Part shown: positions 9,785-20,800 of the stretch, piece by piece
Numbering within the stretch: the stretch's first letter is position 1
How the letters are laid out: every line of letters begins with the position of its first letter
Assembly: GCF_003573695.1 (NCBI RefSeq)
Contig: NW_020650859.1
Location: 248,001 to 312,000 of the forward strand
Origin: Papaver somniferum
Taxonomy: Eukaryota; Streptophyta; Magnoliopsida; Ranunculales; Papaveraceae
Direction: 5' to 3'
DNA length: 64,000 nt
The notes under the pieces: generated by a model
Seen by the model: only the letters and a program-made list of their open reading frames with translations
The model's database searches: none
Told to the model about the DNA's origin: nothing
Program-made: the position numbers and the translations under genes

Positions 9785-10263
9785 TAGGGTTGTCAATAAT
9801 AGATCGAAATTCGTTTCCGAGAATTCATGATTCTATAGGATTTTATCCTTTATATCGGATGTCGGATCGGAATTCTTATCAGATTTTCTCTTCTTAACGT
9901 AACGGAATCGGATTAGACCCAATCCGATTTTTAAGTTCCGACATCCGATAACACATATGAATGTATTAGAAATTTCCTACCTGTAGGGTAAAGGTGTTGA
10001 CTATCGGAAATTTTATTCTTAGAAATGATGATACATTATTGAAAATTATCGAAATTTATTCGGAGTTTCTAACCGGATTAGTAATTTTTAATACCTTTTA
10101 CCCAATGTTTTTATATTTTTAGGAATTATCGGAAGTTATCGGAATCGGATTCAAATTTTAAAATTTCGTCGGATGTTACCGGATTTCAGAATTCCGATAA
10201 CACTTAGCTTATCGGAATCGGATCGGTGAAAATCCGACGGAATTTCATCGGTTGACAGTCCTA
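9785..10263. mobile_element. hAT-like MITE rich in ATCGGA words
   Basis: The ends are TAGGGTTGTCAA and, in reverse complement, TAGGACTGTCAA. Flanks atatgaat and atacgaat may be an imperfect 8-bp duplication, offset by one base. The interior repeats ATCGGAT, TCGGAA and their complements many times on both strands, typical of hAT subterminal motifs. No coding frame is present. Confidence 0.7.
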
Positions 10264-11020
10264 ATACGAATTCATGGCCATCCATGCATCAAATTTGAAA
10301 GATTGATTGATTCACAATTATATAGAACTGGATTTGCGTGTGACACTTTTCACAGCAAGTACCAAGTACAACAACATGTTGACAAATAAATAAAGATAAT
10401 GACATGACATCATCTCAGTCTGTTGGTGTGTGTCTGAACCAACAAACAAACCAACTGCAGAGAACGCAGCGAGATCGATGTACATATAATTCCAGTGGAT
10501 GACGAACTCATTCCATGCCATTATTATATTGTTTGATTCTGATAATTGTCAAGATTTTGGATCCTTGTGATAATTAGCCGTATTTTGGATAAATAGGACA
10601 TATTTCAATCTAGGAGTCCCGACGGGATATCTTGGGTTACTGTATACCGTCACCAGATTTTGTGTACCATAGGGTAGTTTTTTCTTTTTTGAGTTATGGT
10701 ACATCGTTGGATAAATGTTGGCTCATTTAAAAAGTTTGAGTCTCAAATAGGCCAACTCATATGGGACCGGTAAAAATCTCTTCTTCTTCTTAACCTTCTC
10801 TTCTTCGTCAATGATAAATCTTTCTCATTTTTCTAATCAAAATCATTCCACCATCTTCGATCAATCGGCGATTCAAAAAACTTATAATCGTCGATTAAAT
10901 TCTCCATTAAATATGGAAGAAACATATAGATAGAAGCGATTTGTAATCAACAAATCAATTATATTTGAAATGGTCAGATTCGTTGAAAAAAAGATAGAAA
11001 AAATTAGGTTTCAGGATCGG
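10264..11020. other. Spacer, no gene seen
   Basis: AT-rich with a CT-rich stretch near 10770-10810 (cttcttcttctt). Nothing in it can be assigned. Confidence 0.4.
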
Positions 11021-11022
11021 TT

Positions 11023-11320
11023 ATGGTTGGGTTTTCCCCCAAAAAAACTAATTGTAACTGTTTTACTGTTGGGTTCGACCAAAAAAATCCAATCGTAACT
11101 GATTTACAGTTAGGTTCGACCAAAAAAAATCCATCCGTAACTGATTTGCAGTTAGGTTCGACAAAAAAAAACGTAACTGATTTACAGGTGGGTTTGACCA
11201 AAAAACACCGGTCGTAATTGATTTACAGTTGGGTTTTACTCGGCTACAGTTGGGTTTGTTCAAGACCAAACATAACAGTAAAACCAAAAAACCCAACTGT
11301 AACTGGTTTCCAATTGGGTT
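11023..11320. repeat. About 42-bp minisatellite
   Basis: Units of the form gtaactgatttacagttggg plus ttcgaccaaaaaa repeat with starts near 11054, 11095, 11137, 11173 and 11214 (spacing 41, 42, 36 and 41). Further degenerate copies run to about 11320, the last partly inverted (aacccaactgtaactgg). The array gives repetitive frames on both strands, which I do not regard as genes. Confidence 0.85.
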
Positions 11321-11617
11321 TCCCCAGTTTTACCTAGTTAAGATTAGGAGTTCATCATCACCTAACCATAAATTTATCTTACTGTTGGCTATGAAGGAAA
11401 AATCCAACCGTAAATTTCTCTGAAAAACAAAAAAAAACATTTTTTTTACATACTTTCATCAATTTTGAGAAATAAAAAGGATATTGGTTGAGTGATTTGA
11501 AATCTAGGGTTTCAGTTAAAAAGAGATCTAAAAAAAATCAACTTTTACTTCCCACAAAATACTTCTCTTAATATGATTTTATTACTCTAATTATTAGCTA
11601 ATTAGATTATTAGCAAT

Positions 11618-12588
11618 TGTTGGAAAAACGATTAATAAAAATACTTTTTAAAGATTTTAATTTAGTGTTTCTTTTGTGAATGAAAAACTTATTAGTCCGA
11701 CATAGTGGAGTATCCACTCATTAGTTGTTTTTAAGAGACTATATAAGATTTTTAGTCCCACATAGGGGAGGAGCTCTTCTTAAGTTGTATTTGTCAATTA
11801 TATAAACAATTCACTACTTTTGTAAAATGTATGGTAAAGGGGTTGTTCTATAATTTAGAGGTACCCCTAAGGGAAAACATGGGAAAGGGGTTTCTCTATA
11901 TTTTAGAGAGACCCTCAAGGGGATTCTCTATATTTTAGAGAGACCCCCAAGGGAATTTTTTTTTTGTATTGCTTTAGCATTCGCAATTTTCCTTAATGTT
12001 TTTTCGGAGTTGCCAAGCTCAAGTTGAGCATCTACTACATATGCTAGTAGTAGGTGTATTAGGGTGTTTTATCCTGGAGATATCCGTCTTATGAGGGATA
12101 TAACATCACTCTTGAGTGTAGCCGGGCGCTAATGTCTTAAGGACAGGGTGTTGAACACGCGACTCACTCTGTTTTCCAAAGTTTTGCTCTGTTACTATTG
12201 CGGAGATATGGGGAGCTTGTTCGCTTCGTCAAACCAATCACTTCCATTATAAAGGAGCTAAGTATCAATAACTTTTGCTTATTTGATTTTTCTTTGTTTT
12301 TGATTATTGCACACAACAATCTTAAGACATTAGTTATTTGTAATAATTGAAAATGGTTGATTTTGTGAATCATGGATGTTAATTGTGGAGTGAAAAACAA
12401 AAATGAATTTTTGGTCAGCTGTAGAGTTTCATTTATATCTCTTAACCTAGAAGGAATTTCGGAGAGCCCTTTTGACCAAATGTAGTATACATCTTGATAG
12501 TTACCCACGTAAAAATTCAGAATTTTTGGAGTTGTAAAAGTATTGTTTTGATATTTTACAAAACAGAGAAATGTTTCTGAAAAATTCT
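11618..12588 (+). repeat. 5' LTR of Copia element
   Basis: It matches 16846-17815 over its full length with scattered substitutions. It contains the hairpin array at 11837-11953 and a T-run before the conserved tgctttagcattcgcaattt. The end is set where the two LTRs diverge (gaaaaattct). Confidence 0.92.
11837..11953 (+). repeat. Hairpin array in 5' LTR
   Basis: About three copies of a palindromic unit ggggtctctctatattttag/agagaccccc, spaced roughly 33-50 bases. Each can form a stem of about 10-12 bp. The array recurs in the 3' LTR at 17065-17181, so it belongs to the element. Confidence 0.85.
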
Positions 12589-13050
12589 GACGAGCAGAAA
12601 TTTGTTATTGACAAAATTATTATTTATGGGGTAACCATGAGTTTTTTGAAATGGTGATTCAAACGAAGTTTGTAAATTTAGATGTTATCTTCAAAACTCA
12701 TATTTTACTTTCTGATTTGGAATTGTGATTTGTGAATAAAGGTGTCATCTCCGAGGGACATGGCTAATAACCGCATGTGGTTAGAAACAAATCTTCCAAA
12801 GATGACAAATATAAGAACATCAAATGCAACACTTTGCATAGCTCTTGTAACAAAGGTATGTTTCAAGGCCTAAATCTAGCATTTATTTAATTAAGGATGT
12901 TTGTTATGTTTGTAAAATTCCTGGTCAAACGGCAGTAATTGTAGACAACGTAAAACCTTAATAAGTAGAATGTTAATGCTAATTTAGTTGAAAACAAACT
13001 AGTACGAGTTCAGTGGCATGATGTCGGAAGTTATTTTAATAACCAACGTC
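12589..13050 (+). other. Copia leader and decayed gag region
   Basis: Gag would be expected here, but no gag block or zinc knuckle is clearly readable in any frame. The protease motif CVDSGATKHVY follows at 13059. Confidence 0.5.
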
Positions 13051-13055
13051 AGATA

Positions 13056-14156
13056 TTTGTGTGTGGATTCTGGAGCCACCAAGCATGTTTATTGAAACAT
13101 AGACTTGTTCACCTTCTATCATAGGATAGAGGATATAGAGAAACTCTATATGAGTAACTCAATAGCGACAGAAGTTGCATAAAAGAGAAAGGTCGAGAAG
13201 CAGCTCATATCACATTGAATGAAGTTTTCATGTTCTGGGCATATGCAAGAATCTTGTATGTTGTTCCGTTGAAGTTGATAAAAGACTTAAATTTTAACTG
13301 AATCAGGAAAACTTGCCGTAACTAAGGGAAATGAGTTTTTTAAGCAACGGTTAATTGACTTTGGGTCCATATAAGCTTAATGAAAATATGATATAGTGAA
13401 CATAATTGATTCGTGTGCTTTCTCTTGTGTGATTGAATGTTTTGCATGTTAGACTTGGAAACGTAAATTAAGTCAATGTATACACTAGCTAATGAAGGTT
13501 GCATACCCAAATTTAGTTTGGAAAAGGAACATAAATGTGAAATATTTGTAGAATCAAAATTTGCTAGAAAACCTTTTAGCAAAAATGTTCATAGAAATTT
13601 TAAACCCTTAGAATTACTTCACTCAGACCTAGTTGACTTGAAATCGGTTCAAACTAGAGGTGGTAAGAAATGGTTTGTTACCTTTATAAACGACTGTACT
13701 AGGTATTGTCATGTATATTTTCTTAGAGGTAAGTATGATGCCTTAGAAGCCTTTAAGAAGTATAAACTAGAAATTGAAAACCAATTGAATACTACCATTA
13801 AAACCATTAGGTCTGACCGTGGTGGTGAGTACATAACTCCCATTGGAGATTTCTGTGTAGAACATGGCATAATACACGAGGTTACCCCTCCTTATTCTCC
13901 TCAGTCGAATGGTGTAGCTGAACGTAAGAACCGTACCCTTAAGAAGATGATGAATGCCATGTTAATTAGTTCAGGATTACCTTCGAACTTGTGGGGGGAA
14001 GCTATCCTCTCAGCATGCTATATCCTGAACAGAGTACCTTTTAAAGGATCAGATAAAACTCCATATGAACTGTGGAAAGGTAGACAACCTTATTTTACAT
14101 ACTTCAAAGTGTGGGGGTGTTTGGATAAGGTTGCCATCCCTAAACCTAAAATATAG
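13056..14156 (+). pseudogene. Copia protease and integrase
   Basis: The protease active-site phrase CVDSGATKHVY lies near 13059-13091 and is followed by a stop. The integrase block at 13476-14156 is open for 226 residues: HRNFKPLELLHSDLVDLKSV (first Asp), KKWFVTFINDCTRYCHVYFL, TIKTIRSDRGGEY (second Asp), PPYSPQSNGVAERKNRTLK (Glu), LWGEAILSACYILNRVPFK and a C-terminal FKVWGCL. The DDE triad is intact, but the N-terminal HHCC domain is poorly kept and the frame ends at TAG. Integrases of this family insert the cDNA into the host genome. Confidence 0.9.
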
Positions 14157-14499
14157 GACCCAAAACTGTTGACTGTGTCTTCATAGGGTATCCTGAGCAT
14201 ACTACTGCATATAGAATTATGGTTGTGATTTCTGAATTTTCTGAAATTGGTGTGAGTTCCATTATGAAATCTAGGGATGTTGTGTTTTTTGAAAATGTTT
14301 TTCCTTTGAAAACCGACTCTCGTAAGCGAGGTTTTGATCCCCTAGATGTCCCTTAAACCAATCAGACTTTACCTTTAGAGAAAGATGAGTTGAGACTGAG
14401 ACTAGGAGAATTAAAAAGGCTAGAACCAAAACCTCCTTTGGAACTGACTTCATATTATGCCTATCTTCGTCCATAACATTTACCAAAACCCCACTCTGC

Positions 14500-15200
14500 T
14501 AAGAAGCTTCATTTAGTGAAATGGACAAAGTTCGTCTGAACCAGGCTTGGGATCATGCTAGTTTACCTCCGGGGAGTAAGACCATATGATGTAAATGAGT
14601 CTTTAAGAGGAAATGTAAGGTAGATGGAACTGTGAAAAATATGAGGCTAGGTTGATATCTAAAGGATATAAATTAAAAGTAAGTGTACATTTCCTTGATT
14701 CTAATTCGCCTGTGACAATAATTACTTCCGTTGAGATGCTAATTGTTATTACTGCCATAAAGAACTTAGAGATACATCAGATGGATGTTAAGACAGGTTT
14801 TCTAAAACCGTGAATTAGATAAAGAAATTTACATAAATCAACTTGAAGATTTTGTAGTGAAAGGTTGTGAAGACAAAGTTTGTAAGTTGAAAAATCTTTG
14901 TATGACTTTCAAATAAGCACGTAAATAGTGACATGGAGAATTTAATCATGTGATAATGAATAGTGGATTTAAATTAATGAATCTGACAAGTATATTTACA
15001 AGTAACTTATTAAGGATGCTTGTATGATTGTATGCTTGTATGTTGATGATATGCTTGATACAAACATAGATGTGATTAATTCCACTAAAAACATGCACTG
15101 AATGAGAATATTGACTTGAAAGACTTGGGCCCTTTTGATGTAATCTTAGGGATAAGGATTAGAAGATAATCAAACATTTATAGTCTTAGTCATTCTCATT
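14500..15200 (+). pseudogene. Copia reverse transcriptase, heavily broken
   Basis: Fragments across several frames keep the RT order: CKVDGTVK, EARLISKGYKLKVSVHFLDS, SPVTIITSVEMLIVITAI, LEIHQMDVKTGFL, then VCLYVDDML near 15030-15060, which holds the catalytic YVDD box. Stops and frame changes occur every 50-100 bases, so no active enzyme can be made. Confidence 0.82.
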
Positions 15201-15299
15201 ATGTTGAGTTGTGCTTAAGATATACAATCAGTCTGATTGTAATACTGCTTGTACTTCGTACAATTATTCTTGTAGTCTTAAGGAAAAATAAGGGTAATG

Positions 15300-15935
15300 G
15301 AATATATTAACTTGAATACTCAAGAGTTACAGGATGTCTGATGAATTTAATGAACTGTAAGAGTCCAGACATTGCCTATATTGTGAGTAAGTTAAGTATA
15401 TATACTTGTAGTCCAGAACAAGAGCATTGGGATGCGCTTAGTAGAGTATTATGATACCTAAAATACTCTATTACCTTTTGTTTTATTTATGAAAGGTATC
15501 TTGTTGTCCTTGAGGGACTTTGTGATGCAAACTGGATAGTTGACTCAGAGGAGTCTAAGTCTACGAGTGAATATGCTTTCACTCTAGAAATAAGGTTTGT
15601 TTTTGGAAGATTTTCAGACAAACAAATATTGCTCAATTCATTATGGAATCTGAGAGTATTGCGTTAGATAAAGCACGAGAGGGGGCCGAGTGCCTAAGAT
15701 GCTTTTTAGAAGACATTCCTCTCTGGCATAGGCATGTGCCAGCTATATCTATGCATTGTGTTAGCCAAGCTATAATAGTTAAAGCTAAGTAATAACTAAT
15801 CTCAATCGGTGTTATTTCCATTGATTGGCTAAAGTCCAAGGAGAATTTCGCGCAACCTTTAATGAAAGGTTTGTACAAAGAGATAATTAAAAATGCATCG
15901 AGGGGGTTGGGGCTTAAGCTCATATATTAAACAAG
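15300..15935 (+). pseudogene. Copia RNase H, heavily broken
   Basis: Readable pieces include GCLMNLMNCKSPDIAYIVSK, EHWDALSRVL, LEGLCDANWIVDSEESKSTS, MESESIALDKAREGAECLRC, FLEDIPLW, ISIDWLKSKENFAQPL and ASRGLGL, the usual end of Copia pol (Tork/SIRE-like spacing). Several in-frame stops are present. Confidence 0.82.
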
Positions 15936-16845
15936 CCATGAAGGATACTCAACCTTGCTGACTGGAGATCCCATGATCAAGGTTTAGGATGAGAAACTAA
16001 TTTGTGGTGGGTAAAGGTAAACACTATCAGAGATTTTCATTCTCGGTCCCTTCCTTATGGTGTAGACGTGATAGTGTGACTGCATGTGGAGGATGACTTT
16101 TTAATAAGTCTTAATGAGTTATATAGTTTCAATTTAAGATTGAAGTGGAGTGTAGCAGTAAACACTCTTGATGGAATTCACCTATCTGAATGAGGAAGTG
16201 GGTCGCTTCCTATGAGAATATGAGATGATTATCTTGGGCATTCTGAGAAACAGGATACGTCCAGGGCCAAAACGGACACAACGGCACGATCTTGGCAGCA
16301 ACTTTGGAGATATCATACATGATTATTATCGCGGATTACACCAAATGCTAGCAGTTCAAGACATCGCGTTCACTGTCTAGCAAGTAGTTCCGGTAATCTC
16401 TCACTAAGCAAAGGTTCAAGACCTCATGGACACCTCTGCCTATAATGGTATTTCCTATTTTCGTTTTTATCTATTTTTAATTTATTTTGAGAAAATGAGT
16501 TTTATGTTGTTTTTATGGTCTTAGTATTACTAGTTCTTAGGACCTAAGGGTCACTAAGGGTTCATTATTTCATGATTCTTCACTTTGGTGGAAGAAACCT
16601 TTAGTCTCACTTGTGAGAAACTAAAGATGAAAGCTCTCTATACTATTATGATTTATGCAATCCATAGTATGACCCTGGGATCAACACACTGTTGTGTGAA
16701 AGAGAGGACGTTGAAATGGATAGTATGTCTTCAACATGCACGATCTGTCGGTCTGTTCAGTCAGTTCGGGTCGTGAGATTGGGTTGTTGATTTACCAAGA
16801 TCTGTGTTTTTCACGTTTTATTGAGTTTCCATTCATGTAGGGGAT
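15936..16845 (+). other. Copia 3' untranslated region
   Basis: This lies between the RNase H trace and the 3' LTR and has no supported frame. A purine-rich tgtaggggat lies directly before the 3' LTR start and is the likely polypurine tract. Confidence 0.65.
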
Positions 16846-17815
16846 TGTTGGAAAAACGATTAATATAAATACTTTTTAAAGATTTTAATTTAGTGTTTCT
16901 TTTGTGAATGAAAAACTTATTAGTCCGACATAGTGGAGTATCCACTCTTTAGTTGTTTTTAAGAGACTATATAATATTTTTAGTCCCACATATGGGAGGA
17001 GATCTTTTTAAGTTGTATTTGTCAATTATATAAACAATTCACTACTTTTGTAAAATGTATGGTAAAGGGGTTGCTCTATATTTTAGAGGTACCCCTAAGG
17101 GAAAACATGGGAAAGGGGTCTCTCTATATTTTAGAGAGACCCCCAAGGGGATTCTCTATATTTTAGAGAGACCCCCAAGGGAAATTTTTTTTGTATTGCT
17201 TTAGCATTCGCAATTTTCCTTAATGTTTTTTCGGAGTTGCCAAGCTCAAGTTGAGCATCTACTACATATGCTAGTAGTAGGTGTATTAGGGTGTTTTATC
17301 CTGGAGATATCCGTCTTGTGAGGGCTATAGCATCACTCTTGAGTGTAGCCGGGCGCTAATGTCTTAAGGACAGCGTGTTGAACACGCAACTCACTCTGTT
17401 TTCCAAAGTTTTGCTCTGTTGCTGTTGCGGAGATATGGAGAGCTTGTTCGCTTCGTCAAATCAATCACTTCCATTATAAAGGAGCTAAGTATCAATAACT
17501 TTTGCTTATTTGATTTTTCTTTGTTTTTGATTATTGCACACAACAATCTTAAGACATTAGTTATTTGTAATTATCGAAAATGGTTGGTTTTGTGAATCAT
17601 GGATGTTAATTGTGAAGTGAAAAACAAAAACGAATGTTTGGTCAGCTGTAGAGTTTCATTTATATATCTTAACCTAGAAGGAATTTCGGAGAGCCCTTTT
17701 GACCAAATGTAGTATACATCCTGATAGTTACCCACGTAAAAATTCAGAATTTTTGGAGTTGTAAAAGTATTTTTTTGATATTTTACAAAACAGAGAAATG
17801 TTTTTGAAAAATTCT
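16846..17815 (+). repeat. 3' LTR of Copia element
   Basis: This is the 970-bp partner of the LTR at 11618-12588, with the same start, the same hairpin array and the same end gaaaaattct. Differences are mostly single-base changes. Confidence 0.92.
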
Positions 17816-17852
17816 ATTACTGGTTGTGAGAATCTTTGGAGAGAGATTTTAT

Positions 17853-20800
17853 TAGGCATGCACAGAACCAAACCGTAATTGTAAACCGAACTGATAACCG
17901 CATAAACCAAACCGTAACAAATGGTCGATCTCGATTTTAATTTAAATAACTGTTAGATCTTCTGTTCGGCCAACGGTTCCACCAATAACCGCAACCTAAC
18001 CGAACCGATTAACTGATTAATGTAAGTTGTTGATTTATTTCTATTCTGATCAATCCTAGCCATCTAAATTCGAGTAACCCTAGAGTATATATAGTGGAAA
18101 CCCTAAACTTAAACAGCGTCTTCATTTCATCTCTGAGACTTGGTCTCTCTCCAGAGTCCAGTCGCCTTTTTCACCGCCAGTAGCATACTGCATATTGTTG
18201 CCTCCTCCACCTCCATCAAGATTCAAGACTCAAGAGCACCACCAGCTCTATGATCTAGTAAGTAGTAAGTGTTTTCTCCTTGATTGAATTTTTTTTTAAT
18301 TAATTTCCAGGGTTTTTATTTTTATTTTTAGGGTTTATTTTGATTCTCGAGGTGGTTTGATTTCTGTTTATCAGTCGATTTTTGTTGTCAATCGATTACT
18401 GTTTATTAATCGATCTAGGGTTATAATTTTTTATTTTATTTTTTAAAATTTTCTCAGACCTTGAAGAGCAGGACCAGCAGCTGGAGTTCTTCATTAAAAG
18501 ATAGGGAGTTCTTCCAGAGAGTATAGTCAGCTCAAACAGGTAACTAGTGCTTCAGTTTGACTTGTTATGTTTGATTTAAGTTCAATCTTCAGCGTTTATG
18601 AGGTTTTGTTGATTATGAAATTGAGTAAAAGCGCTTGTTGATGTAAAATGTCTTGAAAAAGGTTTGTTGATATAAAATGTCTTGAAAAAGGTTTGTTGAT
18701 TAATGAAGTGATTTATGATCTGTGACTATGAGCAAAAGGGTTTTAAACTTTTAACGGGTGTTGATTGATATGAGGTATTGTTGTTATATGAATTAGTCTT
18801 TGAGAATTGTTTAACTCTTATCAATCTCTGTTAAATGCTTCATATCACATATAAAAGTTGGAACTATTTGTGTAATACTTATGTTGTGAAGTGAGATTTT
18901 GGTAACTGAGTTGTTAGAGTTATAAATTATACCTGACCAATTAGTACAGTGGCTAGGGTTTGATGATGAAATCCATGATTGTAATGCTTATTGGTTCCCA
19001 AATTGTTGCTTGAGCTTAAGTAGAATCCTTTGTTCTTCCTTATCTTCTTGAGTAGTGATAGGCCTACTTGTATTCAGAACTAAATGTTGGAAATGATTTT
19101 TGTTGCAGAGAACTAAATGCTTGGATCAAGTTCAGTTTCGTTATCGAGCTGCAAGATGGCAGGTGCATCTCCAGCCTCTAAATCCCCTGCAGCTGAGTCT
19201 ACTAATGTGACACCTTCTGTAACACCTCAAGTTGATGCTACACAAGAAACTCAGCAGGCTACACAGGACCCTGCACCTGAAAGTGAACCAAAGAAGAAGG
19301 GAAACGTGAGATCGAAAGTATGGAATGATTTTGTAAGGCTCAATGAAAAACAAGCACAATGTAAGCACTGCAAGAAGAATTTACAAGATGATAGTCGATG
19401 AAATGGCACCTTCAGCATGAAGACACATGTCCTGAGAATCCCAACAAGAAGTTGAAGGGACAACAGAGTTTAGTGTTTCCACCACCAAGACCAGGACAGT
19501 CATCGCAACTGGTTGTTGTTAGTTATGACAAGGATATGTGTAGAAGGAGATTAGCTGAGTCTGTCATAATAGATGAACTGCCATTTAGAATTGTAGAAGG
19601 AGAAGGGTTTAGAAGATATAGTGAACAGTTGGAACCTAGAATCAAGGTGCCAAGCAGGATGACCATTTACAAAGATCTTTTAAAAATCTAGAAAGATGAG
19701 AAAGAAAAGTTGAAGAAATATTTCAAAGAAAGTAAACAAAGAGTCTCTCTCACTACTGATACACGGACCTCTCCAAACAACTTCAACTATATGTGTGTGA
19801 CAGTGCACTTTGTTGATATTCATTGGAAGCTTCAAAAGAGGATCATCATATCTTGCCAGATCAAGGGTCATACTGGAGTGGAAATTGGGAAAATGCTTGA
19901 GAAATGTTTGATGGATTGGGGTCTAGAAGATCTTTTCGCCGTGACTTTGGACAATGTCAGTGCAAATACTGTGGCGATTGAGTATCTACAAACCAGTGTC
20001 ATCAATTGGATAGCAGCAACAGTTAGAGCTCAATACATGCATGTTAGATTATTATTTTTTGTTTTATGCTTAAATCTTTTCTTCAGTATGAATGAGTTCT
20101 TTGTTTTTTTTTTGTTATGCTTAAATCTCTTATTCAGTAGTTTAATTGTTTCATTTAGACTTCGCTTTTGAGATTGTAATAGACCTCCATGTTTTAAATT
20201 GACTAAGTTTAAATGTGCTTAAATGCTTAAATAGCTTTTGAGATTGGAATGATATTTTCATTTAGACTTAAATTAAATATGCTTAAATGTTGTTTCTATT
20301 GACTAAGTTTGAGCATGCAAGCATCTATTTTTAGTGATTAATTTGTCCCTACCTATCTCCCAGTCCATTCTTTTGCAGAGTTGTTTATTTACAAAGAATT
20401 TTTGCTTATGTTTCATTTTGTTCCATCTTATCATTACACTTTGTAACCTAGTATTGGCTCTTTCAGTTTCATAGCATCATCTGTATATTAGCCTGTAAAC
20501 TAGTTAGTTAAATTTTCTATTTTCCTGCCATCCTTACATTTTCTGTTTCATAGCATCATTACGCTTTTTAACCTAGTATTAGCTCTTTCAGTTTCTGTAA
20601 ATACTAGCTAGTAATGTAACATACCTTTTCTGTTTTCTTGCCATCCTTAGGGTTCTGCAGTTATGATTTCATTCACTTTACATCTTTAGGATTGTTGTAA
20701 CTCTGAAACCAGTAGCATTTCTTGTACACTTTGTAAATATGATTTCTTGTACACTCTGAAACCATAGCATAGTACCACTTGTAGCTTCTCATCAGTTTGC

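Larger units (their letters stand above)
11618..17815 (+). mobile_element. Ty1/Copia retrotransposon with both LTRs
   Basis: A 6.2-kb element with 5' LTR 11618-12588 and 3' LTR 16846-17815, both starting TGTTGGAAAAACGATTAAT. Between them, in plus orientation, are protease, integrase, RT and RNase H traces in Copia order. The polyprotein has many stops and frameshifts. By eye the LTRs differ at a few percent of sites. I found neither a 5-bp target duplication nor a clear primer binding site after the 5' LTR. Confidence 0.93.

Noticed and set aside
11004..11296. Repetitive frames on both strands in the 42-bp minisatellite
   Set aside because: The frames exist only because of the repeat; there is no family match and no gene context.
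16585..16776. 63-codon frame before the Copia 3' LTR
   Set aside because: It lies in the untranslated 3' part of the element and resembles no Copia domain.
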